From: Alteromonas gracilis
Lineage (GTDB): Bacteria > Pseudomonadota > Gammaproteobacteria > Enterobacterales > Alteromonadaceae
Assembly (NCBI RefSeq): GCF_002993325.1
Contig: NZ_PVNO01000025.1
Span: forward strand, 248,001 to 312,000
Length of the DNA: 64,000 nucleotides
Direction of reading: 5' to 3'
The translations under genes and the position numbers were made by a program. The notes beneath the pieces are model-generated. The model saw only the letters and a program-made list of their open reading frames with translations. It was not told the origin of the DNA and searched no databases. Below, in pieces: positions 19,406 through 28,990 of this stretch; within the stretch, counting starts at the first letter, position 1; every line of letters begins with the position of its first letter.

Positions 19406-20170
19406 TCACCATGCGGTTACACCACCGTCTACGGCTATTGTTTGCCCGTTCATATAGCTATTGCCTGGTGACAACATGAGCATCATGGTGTTAACGATTT
19501 CTTGCGGCTCGCCAAGGCGTTTCATTGGGCTGCCCATGCCAAGCTGTTCCCGTGCCTCAGGGGTGTTATAACCATCCACGTTTAAAATATTAGTTGGGCT
19601 ATAAAAGGGGCATATGGCGTTAACGCGAACGTTTTTGCGCCCGTATTCTACTGCGGCGGTTCGCGTTATACCCGATACCGCATGTTTAGCGGCTGCGTAT
19701 GCTCCACCTTTAGGTGCTCCACCTAGCCCTGCTAGTGAACTCACATTTAAAACATGCCCTTGTTTTTGTGCGAGCATTACCGGAATTTGATACTTCATTC
19801 CAAACATAACGCCCTTAACATTCACTGCAAACTGGGAGTCCATAATTTCCTCAGTCATTTGGTGAATAGGCGCTGGATTGTGGGCAATACCGGCGTTATT
19901 CACTGCGATATCCAGCCTGCCAAAGGTTTTCATGGCTTTATCAACTAAGTCTTTATTAAGTGATTCACTGGCAATATTACCCGCTAGTACCACCACATCA
20001 GTGAGGCCTTTTACGTCCTTTTTCGTCTCCTCTAGTGCAGTCTCATTAATATCTGAAAGAACAAGTTTTGCGCCGCGGTTGGCAAGGCCGAGTGATAACA
20101 AGCGGCCAAAACCGCTTCCAGCGCCTGTAATTAATACAACTTGCCCTGAAAAATCGAGTAGAGCATCCAT
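19406..20170 (-). CDS. short-chain dehydrogenase/reductase
   Basis: A 254-residue classical SDR with GAGSGFGR cofactor motif, NNAGIAHNP, catalytic Ser in VSSLAGLGGAP and YAAAKHAV (Tyr/Lys), ending MNGQTIAVDGGV. The acidic residue after beta-2 (LSDINE) suggests NAD(H) preference. The substrate is unknown. It follows the dehalogenase-like gene by about 45 bases on the same strand, so the two may form an operon for oxidising an alcohol product. Confidence 0.85.
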   Translation of the reverse strand: MDALLDFSGQVVLITGAGSGFGRLLSLGLANRGAKLVLSDINETALEETKKDVKGLTDVVVLAGNIASESLNKDLVDKAMKTFGRLDIAVNNAGIAHNPAPIHQMTEEIMDSQFAVNVKGVMFGMKYQIPVMLAQKQGHVLNVSSLAGLGGAPKGGAYAAAKHAVSGITRTAAVEYGRKNVRVNAICPFYSPTNILNVDGYNTPEAREQLGMGSPMKRLGEPQEIVNTMMLMLSPGNSYMNGQTIAVDGGVTAW

Positions 20171-20216
20171 GGTTATCTCCTAATGGTTAATGGTTTAGTG
20201 TTTGTTGAAAACCTTC

Positions 20217-21131
20217 TTACTTAAGTTGGGTTTTCTTAATAAACTGAATAAGCAAGTTAGCTAGCAGTTCCCCCTGGTCTTCCTGAATAAAGTGACCACC
20301 GTTTTCTACTAACCTATGGGCCATGCCTTTGCAGCCGGGGATAAGTTTTTGAAATAATTTATCGCCGCCTTTCGTTATGGGGTCGCTATCGCCGAAAGCC
20401 GTTATAAATGGTTTTTTGAATTGCTTTAATTTATCCCATGCTCGCTTATTAGCCTGTGCTTCTGCACTGTCTGGGCTTGTAGGGACAAGTAGGGGAAACA
20501 TCCGCGCCCCTGCTTTGTATTGCTCATCAGGGAAGGGAGCGTCGTAAGCAGCAAGTGTCGCTTCATCTAATTCTGTTGTCGTCCCATTTTGAATAATTGT
20601 TGAAGTGGGAAATATCGGCACATCTTGTGAAAAGCGGCGCCATTTAATAAACGCCTCGCTTGGCAAATGGTCACCGGTTGGTAATCCGGTATTCGAAACC
20701 ATAACACCTGAAAAGTAATCTGGCATGTCAGCAACGAGTCGCAGCCCTAACAACCCTCCCCAGTCTTGGCAGAACAAGGTGGTAGGCCCTTTCACAACCT
20801 GCGTAAACCAATCCTTTATCCATATCAGATGTCGAGCGTAGGAATAATCTTCTTTTCTAATAGGTTTATCTGAACGCCCAAAACCAATGAGATCCGGTGC
20901 TATGACGTTGAATCCCGCTTCGGCCAATACGGGCATCATTTTACGGTATAAATATGCCCACGTAGGTTCACCGTGCATTAAAAGGACTGTGTGTCCATCT
21001 TCTGGTCCGCATTGATAATGGGCCATTGTCATTTCACTGCTGACTGTATCTGTTATTTCAGTGAAGCATGGAGAGTAGGGAAAGTCTGTAATCTTGTTGA
21101 AGGCGCTTTCCGGTGTTTTAAGCACTTGCAT
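20217..21131 (-). CDS. haloalkane dehalogenase-like alpha/beta hydrolase
   Basis: The 304-residue protein has the HGEPTW oxyanion/halide motif, the nucleophile Asp in FCQDWGGLLGLR with the following Trp typical of haloalkane dehalogenases, APDLIGFGRSDKP, and a C-terminal GGHFIQED with the catalytic His. Family knowledge: subfamily I enzymes hydrolyse halogenated alkanes. Natural substrates are unclear, so epoxide or ester hydrolysis is possible. ATG at 21131 is chosen over a TTG two codons upstream because of AAAGGA spacing. Confidence 0.85.
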   Translation of the reverse strand: MQVLKTPESAFNKITDFPYSPCFTEITDTVSSEMTMAHYQCGPEDGHTVLLMHGEPTWAYLYRKMMPVLAEAGFNVIAPDLIGFGRSDKPIRKEDYSYARHLIWIKDWFTQVVKGPTTLFCQDWGGLLGLRLVADMPDYFSGVMVSNTGLPTGDHLPSEAFIKWRRFSQDVPIFPTSTIIQNGTTTELDEATLAAYDAPFPDEQYKAGARMFPLLVPTSPDSAEAQANKRAWDKLKQFKKPFITAFGDSDPITKGGDKLFQKLIPGCKGMAHRLVENGGHFIQEDQGELLANLLIQFIKKTQLK

Positions 21132-21370
21132 AGCCAATTATCCTTTTGTAAATAAAATGTAATAACAAGTGTTGCTCAGTTAACAAAAACACTGGTTTTA
21201 TTTTCTGTCAAATAAACCTTAAGCAAGGTAGGACGAGCTCTACATCAAGAAATGAAACAGCAAAGGGGCTGGCGGTGATTATTAAAAATTATGATAAATG
21301 TCTATAACACCAATAAACTTGGATGATTAACAACACTGCAATAACATCCAGTTAACGTGATAAACAGGAC
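21132..21370. other. divergent promoter region between dehalogenase and beta-oxidation operon
   Basis: A 240-base gap between divergent operons. It should contain both promoters, but I see no strong sigma-70 pair and no clear FadR or PsrA palindrome. Confidence 0.35.
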
Positions 21371-23500
21371 ATGGTTATGACTGAGATGGAAAATAAAGCC
21401 GTAGAATATGCAGTACAACATGGTGTTGCTACGCTGACAATGCAGAGCGCGCCGGTGAATGCGCTGTCGCGCGCGCTTAGAGTAGGGTTGATAGGCGGTA
21501 TAGACGACGCATTACGTGATGATAGTGTAAACACTATTGTCATTACTTCTTCACTACCTATTTTCTCAGGCGGTGCCGATATTAGCGAATTCTCTGGCGG
21601 CGATTTATCACCCATACTGCCTGAAGTTTTAGACAAGATAGAAAATGCGTCTAAGCCGGTTCTTGCTGTCCTCCCTGGGCCTGCATTTGGTGGTGGTTTA
21701 GAGGTTGCATTAGCCTGTCATCATCGCATCACCTTTGCCGACAATAAAGTCGGTTTACCTGAAGTTAATCTCGGCATTTTGCCTGGCGCAGGCGGTACGC
21801 AAAGACTTCCACGCTTAGCTGACGCTCAAACATCCTTAGAAATGATTGTAACAGGCAAACCAACGTCGGTGGTTAAGCTTCCTGGTGTGTTCGATAAGAT
21901 TTCTGACAAGCCAGAGCATCTGCTTGAAGATACAAAAAATTACCTACAATCGCTAACGCCAGAAAACGCGATAAAGCGTACCAGCGACATTGCGCTAACC
22001 ATGTCTGACGAAACGCAGGCGGTTTTCGATGCAGTTACTGCACAAACTAAAAAAGCAACGCGAGGATTCTTTGCACCGCTTAAATGTATCGAAGCTGTTC
22101 GCGGTGCCTACACACTTTCGTTTGAAGATGGCCTTAAAAACGAAGGCAAACTCTTCATGGAATGCATGAATACGCCACAAGCTCGTGCTCAGCAGCATTT
22201 TTTCTTTGCCGAACGCGCGGCGGGTCACGTAAGTGATTTCGATAAAAACACCCCTGAACGCAGTATTGAGAAAGTCGCCATCATTGGCGCAGGTACCATG
22301 GGTGGCGGTATTGCCATGAACTTTGCCAATGCTGGCATTCCGGTCACAATGCTTGAACTTAAAGAAGAGGCGCTGGAAAAAGGGTTGGCGCTCATTCGAA
22401 AGAATTACGAAAATTCAGCGAAAAAAGGCAAGTTAACCCAAGAGCAAGTGGAAAGCCGTATGGCGCTGCTGTCTGGAACGACTTCCTATGACGATTTGGC
22501 TGATGTTGATCTTGTTATTGAAGCCGTGTTCGAGAAGATGGAAGTGAAGAAAACGGTGTTTTCGACGCTTGACAAAGTGTGTAAGCCCGGCGCCATCTTA
22601 GCGTCTAATACGTCAACATTAGATATTGACGAAATTGCGACTGCCACATCGCGCCCAGAAGATGTCATTGGTCTTCACTTCTTCTCGCCAGCTAATGTAA
22701 TGAAGCTGCTTGAAGTCGTAAAAGCAGAGAAGACATCTGCAGAAGTCATTAAGACTTGTATGAAAATGGCTAAACGCATTAAAAAAGTAGCGGTGTTGGT
22801 TGGCGTTTGCTTCGGTTTTGTGGGTAACCGCATGATTGAGCCTTACGGTCGTGAAGCCAACAGATTGCTTCTTGAGGGAGCGACGCCTGAACAGGTTGAT
22901 CGCGTCCTAACCGAGTTTGGCATGCCGATGGGGCCGTTCACCATGGGCGACATGGCAGGCTTAGATATTGGTTACTACGTGCGTCAATCTCGCCAAGAAT
23001 ATATCTCACACGATCCTGCTTATGGCGCAGTAGCAGATCGTTTGGTAGAAAAGGGGCGCAACGGCCTTAAAACCGGACGTGGGACCTACAACTATGAGCC
23101 AGGCAGTCGAGTGCCAATCCCCGACCCTGAGGTACTAGAAATTGCAAAACAAGAGGCAGAACGTCTTGGGGTTGAGCAGCGCTCAGACATCAGCGATGAG
23201 GAAATTCTCGTTCGCGTGATGTACTCATTAATAAACGAGGGTGCTGCCATCTTAGAAGAGGGCATTGCGGCTAAATCAAGCGATATCGATGTGATTTATG
23301 TTTACGGTTATGGTTTCCCAGTGTATCGCGGCGGTCCTATGCAATATGCCGATGAAGTAGGGCTTGGCACTATTTTAGAAAAGCTGACTACTTATCGTGA
23401 TCAATTGGGTGAGTACGGAAAAATGTGGCTTGAGCCAAGTGATCTGCTAGTGAAATTAGCGCAAGACGGCGGCACGTTTAAAAGCTATCAAGCGAAGTAG
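21371..23500 (+). CDS. enoyl-CoA hydratase/3-hydroxyacyl-CoA dehydrogenase fusion
   Basis: The 709-residue protein has an N-terminal crotonase domain (about 1-185; SGGADISEF and GGLEVALACHHRI) and a C-terminal dehydrogenase (IGAGTMGGGIAMNFANAGI near 300, then SNTSTLDIDEIA, GLHFFSPANVMKLLEVV, and two 3HCDH C-terminal repeats). It hydrates enoyl-CoA and oxidises the hydroxyacyl-CoA with NAD. Layout resembles the peroxisomal bifunctional type. First gene of a three-gene beta-oxidation operon with thiolase and acyl-CoA dehydrogenase. Confidence 0.92.
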   Translation: MVMTEMENKAVEYAVQHGVATLTMQSAPVNALSRALRVGLIGGIDDALRDDSVNTIVITSSLPIFSGGADISEFSGGDLSPILPEVLDKIENASKPVLAVLPGPAFGGGLEVALACHHRITFADNKVGLPEVNLGILPGAGGTQRLPRLADAQTSLEMIVTGKPTSVVKLPGVFDKISDKPEHLLEDTKNYLQSLTPENAIKRTSDIALTMSDETQAVFDAVTAQTKKATRGFFAPLKCIEAVRGAYTLSFEDGLKNEGKLFMECMNTPQARAQQHFFFAERAAGHVSDFDKNTPERSIEKVAIIGAGTMGGGIAMNFANAGIPVTMLELKEEALEKGLALIRKNYENSAKKGKLTQEQVESRMALLSGTTSYDDLADVDLVIEAVFEKMEVKKTVFSTLDKVCKPGAILASNTSTLDIDEIATATSRPEDVIGLHFFSPANVMKLLEVVKAEKTSAEVIKTCMKMAKRIKKVAVLVGVCFGFVGNRMIEPYGREANRLLLEGATPEQVDRVLTEFGMPMGPFTMGDMAGLDIGYYVRQSRQEYISHDPAYGAVADRLVEKGRNGLKTGRGTYNYEPGSRVPIPDPEVLEIAKQEAERLGVEQRSDISDEEILVRVMYSLINEGAAILEEGIAAKSSDIDVIYVYGYGFPVYRGGPMQYADEVGLGTILEKLTTYRDQLGEYGKMWLEPSDLLVKLAQDGGTFKSYQAK

Positions 23501-23655
23501 TCGTAACTAGATGTAGCAAGAAATTAACGACGAGAGCGGGTAAAAGTTTTCGTCACTAGATATAAAGACTTGGTAAAGCTAGGCAGCGAGTGAAAAGTAC
23601 ACAAGCCTAGCTAAATTCTGGCTGAACTCTCAGCCTAAATGAAAGGAATATAAAT
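23501..23655. other. gap inside beta-oxidation operon
   Basis: A 155-base spacer without a gene or clear terminator. It ends with an AAAGGA site for the thiolase, which could also have its own promoter. Confidence 0.3.
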
Positions 23656-24837
23656 ATGCGTGATGCAGTTATCGTAAGTACAGCACGAACGCCAATTGGG
23701 CGGGCTTATAAAGGTGCCCTAAACAACTTACCCGCACCGTCATTAGGTGGGCACGCTATTCAAAACGCAGTAGCACGTGCGGGCATCGACCCTGCCAGTG
23801 TCGATGACGTGGTGATGGGCGCAGCACTGACACAAGGCAGTGGCGGCATGAATATTGGTCGTTTGGCTGGTTTGGCTGGTGGTTTACCGGTGACAGTGGC
23901 GGGTATGACGCTTGACCGCCAATGCAGTTCTGGCATGTATGCAATTGCCACCGCAGCAAACTCAATCCGCACTGGCGATACCAATATTATGGTAGCAGGT
24001 GGCTTAGATTCGATTTCTTTAGTGCAAAACAAGAATATGAACATGTTTCGTGCGGTAGACCCTGCGCTTGTCGCTAAGCACAAAGATATCTACATGCCAA
24101 TGCTTCAAACTGCTGAAGTTGTGGGCAAGCGCTACAATATTAGCCGCGACGTTCAAGACGAATACGGTTATCAAAGTCAAATGCGAACCGCAGCGGCGCA
24201 GGAAGCGGGTAAGTTTGATGATGAAATTGTGCCAATTACCGCAGTCCAAGCGGTTTTTAACAAAGAAACGGGTGAAACATCAGAGCGTGAAGTTACCTTG
24301 TCAAAAGATGAAGGTAATCGTCCAGAGACCACGTTAGAGGGCCTAAAGGCACTTAACCCTGTTATCGAAGGTGGCTGCATTACCGCAGGTAACGCAAGTC
24401 AGCTCTCTGACGGCGCTAGCGCGACCGTTATTATGGATGAGCAGTCAGCGGCGAAGGGGAGTGCTCAGCCACTTGGTATCTATCGCGGTATTGCAGTAGC
24501 AGGCTGTGAGCCAGATGAAATGGGGATTGGCCCAGTATTCGCCATTCCTAAGCTATTAAAGCAGCATGGATTAACCATGGACGATATTGGTCTATGGGAG
24601 CTTAACGAAGCGTTCGCAGTACAGGTTCTGTATTGTCGCGATAAGTTGGGCATTCCAGACGAATTATTAAATGTAAACGGCGGTGCCATTTCTATTGGTC
24701 ACCCGTACGGCATGAGCGGTGCTCGCATGGTGGGTCACGCACTCATCGAAGGTAAACGACGCGGTGCAAAGTATGTAGTATGTACCATGTGTATCGGTGG
24801 CGGCATGGGCGCTGCTGGTTTATTTGAAGTTCTATAG
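23656..24837 (+). CDS. acetyl-CoA C-acyltransferase (thiolase)
   Basis: A 393-residue thiolase with the acyl-accepting Cys90 in DRQCSSGM, the NEAFAVQ motif, [17 protein letters not shown] with the catalytic His, and the second Cys in [10 protein letters not shown]. It cleaves 3-ketoacyl-CoA to acetyl-CoA and a shortened acyl-CoA. It sits three bases from the TTG that precedes the acyl-CoA dehydrogenase, so the two are coupled. Confidence 0.94.
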   Translation: MRDAVIVSTARTPIGRAYKGALNNLPAPSLGGHAIQNAVARAGIDPASVDDVVMGAALTQGSGGMNIGRLAGLAGGLPVTVAGMTLDRQCSSGMYAIATAANSIRTGDTNIMVAGGLDSISLVQNKNMNMFRAVDPALVAKHKDIYMPMLQTAEVVGKRYNISRDVQDEYGYQSQMRTAAAQEAGKFDDEIVPITAVQAVFNKETGETSEREVTLSKDEGNRPETTLEGLKALNPVIEGGCITAGNASQLSDGASATVIMDEQSAAKGSAQPLGIYRGIAVAGCEPDEMGIGPVFAIPKLLKQHGLTMDDIGLWELNEAFAVQVLYCRDKLGIPDELLNVNGGAISIGHPYGMSGARMVGHALIEGKRRGAKYVVCTMCIGGGMGAAGLFEVL

Positions 24838-24846
24838 GTATTGGGT

Positions 24847-26646
24847 ATGGAAGGTTATAAAGCTCCACAACGTGACGCCATGTTTGTAACACATGAGCTA
24901 TTAGATTATCAAAATCACTATCAGAAGTTAGGTTTCGAAGAAGCTTCAGAAGACTTGGTGTCGGCAATTTTCGCTGAAGCCGCAAAGTTCTCTGAAAACA
25001 CGCTGGCGCCTATCAACGCGTCGGGTGACGAGGAAGGCTGTAAGTGGGTTGATGGTGAAGTAACGACGCCGAAAGGCTTCAAAGAAGCCTACCAAACCTA
25101 CGTAGAAGGCGGCTGGCCAAGTATGTCTCACCCAGAAGAGTTTGGCGGGCAGGCGCTGCCGTACTCACTGTCTTCTATTATTGCTGAGTGGTTCTCAGGT
25201 GCGAACCACTCGTGGGCAATGTATCCAGGTCTCAGCCAAGGCTGTATGGAAACGTTAAAAGCTCATGGCACAGAACTACAGCAAAAGATGTTCCTTGAGA
25301 AACTCATCAGTGGCGAGTGGACGGGAACAATGTGCCTAACTGAAGCGCACTGCGGTTCAGACCTTGGCATGCTTAAATGCCGTGCGGAACCTCAGGAAGA
25401 TGGTAGCTACAGCTTAACGGGGACGAAAATCTTTATCTCTGCTGGTGAACACGATATGTCGGAAAATATCGTTCACATTGTGTTGGCTCGTTTACCAGAC
25501 GCACCAGAAGGCACTAAGGGTATCTCGCTATTTGTTGTGCCTAAATTCAACGTCTCTGAAGACGGGGAAAAGCAAGATAGAAACGCAGTGAGCTGTGGCA
25601 GCATTGAACATAAGATGGGTATCAAAGCCAGCGCTACCTGTGTGATTAACTTTGACGGCGCTAAAGGCTTCTTGATTGGCCCTCCAAACCGTGGTCTTAA
25701 CTGCATGTTCACCTTCATGAATACTGCACGGATAGGTACGGGGCTTGAGGGTTTAGCCGCGTCTGAGGCTGCCTTCCAGGGTGCATTGCGCTACGCAAAA
25801 GACCGTATCCAGTTCCGTTCATTGACGGGGCGCAAGAACCCAGATGGCCCGGCTGATCCTATTATCGTGCACCCTGATGTACGCCGTATGTTGTTGACGC
25901 AAAAAGCTTTCGCGGAAGGTAATCGCGCGCTTGCTGCCTACTGCATGCAACTAGTAGACGTTACGTTATACGGTGATGACGCTGCAGAAAAACAAGTAGC
26001 CGAAGCTAAACTGGCTTTCTTAACACCTATCGTGAAAGCGTTTCTAACTGAAACAGCCCAGGAAGCAACTAGCTACGGCATGCAGGTTTATGGTGGTCAT
26101 GGCTTCATTAAAGAATGGGGCATGGAACAGCTAGCCCGTGATACACGTATTTGTACCATGTATGAAGGGACTACAGGTATCCAAGCGGTTGATCTATTAG
26201 GCCGTAAAGTGATGGGTTCTAATGGTGAGCTGCTTAACGTATTTGTTCAAGAAGTGCGCGACTACTGCAACTCTCTACGTGACAACGCACAGTTCAGTGC
26301 TTGGACTAATGCGCTTAGCTCACACCTTGACGAGTGGCAGCAAATTACTATGGATATTGGTAAAGCAGCCGCGTCTAATCCAGATGAAATTGGTGCTGCG
26401 TCAGTCGATTACTTAATGTATTCAGGCTATGTATCGGTGGCTTATTTCTGGCTCAAAATGGCAGTAAAAGCGCAAGAGCAGCTTGATGCAGGTAGTACAG
26501 AAACCGAGTTCTACAAGAGCAAGATCTTAACGACAGGCTTCTACTTTGACCGTCTGTTAACGCGCACTCGCTCGCTGGTTTCTGCGATGCAATCAGGTGC
26601 AGATAACTTGATGTCTATGCCAGAGAGTATGTTTGCTGTCGAGTAA
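24847..26646 (+). CDS. acyl-CoA dehydrogenase with extended C-terminal domain
   Basis: The 599-residue protein starts MEGYKAPQRDAMFVTHELL, the N-terminal extension of the long bacterial family. It has MCLTEAHCGSDLG (FAD/substrate contacts), an MYEGTTGIQAVDLLGRK segment, and a C-terminal four-helix addition after about residue 470. It performs the first FAD-dependent step of beta-oxidation. The ATG at 24847 is preferred over a TTG two codons earlier by homology of the opening. Confidence 0.93.
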   Translation: MEGYKAPQRDAMFVTHELLDYQNHYQKLGFEEASEDLVSAIFAEAAKFSENTLAPINASGDEEGCKWVDGEVTTPKGFKEAYQTYVEGGWPSMSHPEEFGGQALPYSLSSIIAEWFSGANHSWAMYPGLSQGCMETLKAHGTELQQKMFLEKLISGEWTGTMCLTEAHCGSDLGMLKCRAEPQEDGSYSLTGTKIFISAGEHDMSENIVHIVLARLPDAPEGTKGISLFVVPKFNVSEDGEKQDRNAVSCGSIEHKMGIKASATCVINFDGAKGFLIGPPNRGLNCMFTFMNTARIGTGLEGLAASEAAFQGALRYAKDRIQFRSLTGRKNPDGPADPIIVHPDVRRMLLTQKAFAEGNRALAAYCMQLVDVTLYGDDAAEKQVAEAKLAFLTPIVKAFLTETAQEATSYGMQVYGGHGFIKEWGMEQLARDTRICTMYEGTTGIQAVDLLGRKVMGSNGELLNVFVQEVRDYCNSLRDNAQFSAWTNALSSHLDEWQQITMDIGKAAASNPDEIGAASVDYLMYSGYVSVAYFWLKMAVKAQEQLDAGSTETEFYKSKILTTGFYFDRLLTRTRSLVSAMQSGADNLMSMPESMFAVE

Positions 26647-26699
26647 TGGCATAGTAGTAAAACGAGCTCTAAAATACGCGCGTAGCTAAAGATGCGCAT

Positions 26700-26768
26700 A
26701 TAAGGCCGAGCGAATGGGGTAACCAAATTTATAGTTGGATACGCCATTTAGTTCGGTCTTTTTGTTTT
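26700..26768 (+). terminator. likely terminator after acyl-CoA dehydrogenase
   Basis: GGCCGAGCGAATGG pairs imperfectly with CCATTTAGTTCGGTC, followed by a T5 run, about 60-120 bases after the stop codon. The stem contains wobble pairs and a bulge. Confidence 0.5.
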
Positions 26769-27241
26769 TAAAAGTAAAACCAAGTGTGCAACGTGATAGT
26801 TGCTACACAATTCTGACATAGACGGCTGACTTACTGTATATCTCCGTGAGAGGACAATAGCAGCCACTTCTCTATTACTTTGCACCGCATTGCCTGACAG
26901 AGCTGCTACGATAAAGGGCTTTATAATTAGATAACTTTTACATAGCTATGTGATTGGGCCTGACTCTCCTTCCTGATATCACTAAAACTAGAATTTGTTT
27001 AGTCTCCTTGAACACGAAGAAGATCATCAAGTGCATACCCGTTCATCTTTATTCACTCTCTGATTTTAGTGTTATGGGAAAGTAGATTGATGCTTTCGAA
27101 CTGTGTGGCACTTATTTATGCGAAAAGGTATAACACCACTTAACATATATTTGCGTGAGTTATCGTTACTTAACTTTCAAAAAACAGAGCATGTGAGATG
27201 TGCGAAAAAATAGCAGAATATTTTGAGGCTTAGAAAAGGGT
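26769..27241. other. gene-poor stretch before the DUF3718-like cluster
   Basis: About 470 AT-rich bases with no supported coding frame, RNA gene or mobile-element end. Confidence 0.35.
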
Positions 27242-27262
27242 GAGGCCCCAAGAAGGGGCCTC
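27242..27262 (-). terminator. terminator of DUF3718-like copy A
   Basis: GAGGCCCC and GGGGCCTC form a perfect eight-base stem around AAGAA; on the minus strand the sequence continues into ACCCTTTTC. The short T run makes it a weaker terminator than that of copy B. Confidence 0.6.
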
Positions 27263-27263
27263 T

Positions 27264-27311
27264 AGTGCGGCGTCCCGCCGCTACCATGTTGAAGCGTTAC
27301 ATCACATGGTG
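27264..27311 (-). ncRNA. conserved 3' UTR double hairpin, copy A
   Basis: On the minus strand, after the copy A stop, CCATGTG...CAACATGG can form a first hairpin and GCGGCGGGACGCCGC a second perfect one, followed by ACT and the terminator. The same arrangement follows copies B and C (27911-27954, 29069-29112) with changed but still pairing bases in the second stem. Confidence 0.55.
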
Positions 27312-27327
27312 TGACTAAATTTTTATA

Positions 27328-27726
27328 TTAGATTCTGCCGTTAAGTTCAGCTGAAATTGGTGAGCTTTGAAGACCTTGCTCAGCAATCCAAGCTTGCAAT
27401 GTCTTGCCATCTGACTCAGGCTCAGCCAAGTCTTTGCTAGGCATCTGCTTAACGAGTAGCGTACCCACTTCAACTGCGTTGCTAGTAATAGCCGTTCTAA
27501 TGAGGCTTTGGCCGTTGCAAGAAATACCTGAGTAGTAGTCGCGAAGTTTTAACTTGTAGTCTGATTGTACGCTACGCATTTTTTTACGAAGTTCACCTTT
27601 ATCGTCTGCTTGAACGATTGTGCAGATATTTGCTAGTGCTTCGTTGATATCATTCGCCTGTGCTGCGTTAGAAAAAGCTAGAGTAGATGCCGCAATTACT
27701 AGAGAAGTTTTAACGATTTTCAACAT
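27328..27726 (-). CDS. DUF3718-like exported protein, copy A
   Basis: A 132-residue protein with a signal peptide cut near AQA (residue about 24), then a domain with two cysteines (NICTIVQ and GISCNGQSLIRTA) that probably form a disulfide, and the motif GKTLQAWIAE near the end. It resembles the uncharacterised DUF3718 family. It differs from copy B at about ten positions. AAGGAA precedes the ATG, and TGTTTGTTCG (plus strand, 27758-27767) lies in its 5' leader as in the other copies. Likely periplasmic; function unknown. Confidence 0.8.
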   Translation of the reverse strand: MLKIVKTSLVIAASTLAFSNAAQANDINEALANICTIVQADDKGELRKKMRSVQSDYKLKLRDYYSGISCNGQSLIRTAITSNAVEVGTLLVKQMPSKDLAEPESDGKTLQAWIAEQGLQSSPISAELNGRI

Positions 27727-27757
27727 GGTTAAATTCCTTCGGTTGTTGTTTAGTTAA

Positions 27758-27767
27758 TGTTTGTTCG
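27758..27767 (-). promoter_or_regulatory. shared leader motif CGAACAAACA, copy A
   Basis: The ten-base motif is identical upstream of all three DUF3718-like genes, 28-40 bases before each ATG. It may be part of the promoter start region or a leader recognition site. Confidence 0.35.
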
Positions 27768-27880
27768 TTGAGATGTATTAAACCCTAATCTAACTAATTG
27801 AAAAACATGCTGTAAAATAACAGGGTATACGAAAGTATACTTTAAGCGGTAGTCAGTCTTAACGTAGGTAGCGCACCAAT

Positions 27881-27908
27881 AAAAAAGGCCCCGTAGCAGT
27901 GGGGCCTT
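27881..27908 (-). terminator. terminator of DUF3718-like copy B
   Basis: AAGGCCCC and GGGGCCTT pair around an eight-base loop. On the minus strand the stem is followed by a T6 run. Confidence 0.8.
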
Positions 27909-27910
27909 CG

Positions 27911-27954
27911 AGTGCAGCATTCGCTGCAACCATGTTGAATCGATTCACATGGTG
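27911..27954 (-). ncRNA. conserved 3' UTR double hairpin, copy B
   Basis: On the minus strand, CCATGTGAA with TTCAACATGG forms hairpin 1 with one bulge, and GCAGC-GAAT-GCTGC forms hairpin 2, then ACT. Hairpin 2 differs from copies A and C by paired changes. Confidence 0.55.
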
Positions 27955-27968
27955 ATGTGGTATGATAC

Positions 27969-28367
27969 CTAAATTCTGTCGTTAAGCTCAGCTGATATTG
28001 GAGAGCTCTGCAGTCCTTTCTCAGCAATCCAAGCTTGTAATGTTTTGCCGTCTGATTCTGGTTCAGCAAGATCTTTACTCGGCATATTCTTAACAAGTAG
28101 CGTACCTACTTCAACCGCATTACTGCTAAGCGCGGTGCGGATTAAGCTTTGCCCGCCGCATGAAATACCTGAGTAGTAATCGCGAAGCTTTAATTTAAAG
28201 TCTGACTGAACGCTACGCATCTTTTTGCGGAGCTCGCCCTTATCGTCTGCCTGAACGATAGTACAAATGTTTGCAAGTGCTTCGTTTATGTCATTCGCTT
28301 GCGCTGTGTTTGAAAAAGCAAGTGTTGATGTAGCGATGATTAGAGAAGTTTTAACGATTTTCAACAT
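27969..28367 (-). CDS. DUF3718-like exported protein, copy B
   Basis: A 132-residue near-twin of copy A: signal peptide to about AQA, two cysteines (NICTIVQ, GISCGGQSLIRTA), NAVEVGTLLV and GKTLQAWIAEKGL. The whole transcription unit, including leader motif, ribosome site (AAGGAAATTTAACC) and 3' hairpins, is duplicated, which points to tandem duplication. Function unknown; the retained reading frame and mostly conservative changes suggest it is expressed. Confidence 0.8.
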   Translation of the reverse strand: MLKIVKTSLIIATSTLAFSNTAQANDINEALANICTIVQADDKGELRKKMRSVQSDFKLKLRDYYSGISCGGQSLIRTALSSNAVEVGTLLVKNMPSKDLAEPESDGKTLQAWIAEKGLQSSPISAELNDRI

Positions 28368-28406
28368 GGTTAAATTTCCTTCGTATCTTTAATAATTTAG
28401 AGAGAT

Positions 28407-28416
28407 TGTTTGTTCG
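28407..28416 (-). promoter_or_regulatory. shared leader motif CGAACAAACA, copy B
   Basis: Identical ten-base motif 40 bases before the copy B ATG; see the equivalent sites at 27758-27767 and 29543-29552. Confidence 0.35.
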
Positions 28417-28597
28417 GCTTTCATTAAAAGACAACCGTGATGATTAAAAAACATTCACTCAAATAACCATGTATGTCACTTGATACCTTATACTAAAGGC
28501 GTAGATAGCGTGAGCTTCGTTATAGCCTTTAGTATTAAAGGGTTTGCGAGGTTAACGCATACCAGAACTGGTGGATGGGAAATGATCAAATAAAGTG

Positions 28598-28626
28598 TAA
28601 AAAAACAGCGTTCATGCTGTTTTTTG
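28598..28626. terminator. orphan hairpin terminator
   Basis: AAAAACAGC at 28601-28609 pairs with GCTGTTTTT at 28616-28624, with T runs on both strands. No intact gene ends here on either strand, so it may be left over from a lost gene. Confidence 0.6.
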
Positions 28627-28682
28627 CGTTTGCTGTTCTCGCTATTCAAGCTAGAACCTGCAAGCTTACCTAACTCATCATA

Positions 28683-28967
28683 AATAAAATCGACTTTGCA
28701 ACGAGGCGATACATTATCTTTCAAGATGGAAAGCCATAAAAAATAAACGGCGTATTGTCCGACATGTTTCATCGCGCTGCTCAGCAAAACGAAACAGCCA
28801 CCTTACGCTTTTTGAAGATAGAAGAAGTGTTTGGCGAGCTTGCTCAAAAAGAAAAATTAGCTGATGCCTATAAGGCATTCCTAGCGCGTATTTATCAAAA
28901 TGAGCCTGTACTTTCGATAAGCGAAGGACTTTTTGAAGAAAAGCTAGCGGTGGCTAAAGCCGGTTAG
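28683..28967 (+). pseudogene. possible C-terminal remnant of a mannitol/fructuronate dehydrogenase-like gene
   Basis: A 70-codon frame from a TTG at 28755 reads SDMFHRAAQQNETATLRFLK then IEEVFGELAQKEKLADAYKAF. This resembles, from memory, the last helices of the mannitol dehydrogenase family (SDP..., IEAIFG-DL..., FV.A...AY). The same frame upstream continues plausibly (RRYIIFQDGKP) but is broken by TAA at 28737 and 28671. There is no clear ribosome site. A terminator follows at 28991. It could also be a small hypothetical gene. Confidence 0.3.
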
Positions 28968-28990
28968 TTATTAGTTACTCATAATTAGAA

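Noticed and set aside
26769..27241. Possible decayed gene before the DUF3718-like cluster
   Set aside because: No frame gave a recognisable motif on either strand.
28488..28787. 99-codon minus-strand ORF
   Set aside because: It spans two strong hairpins and has no ribosome site, signal or family pattern.
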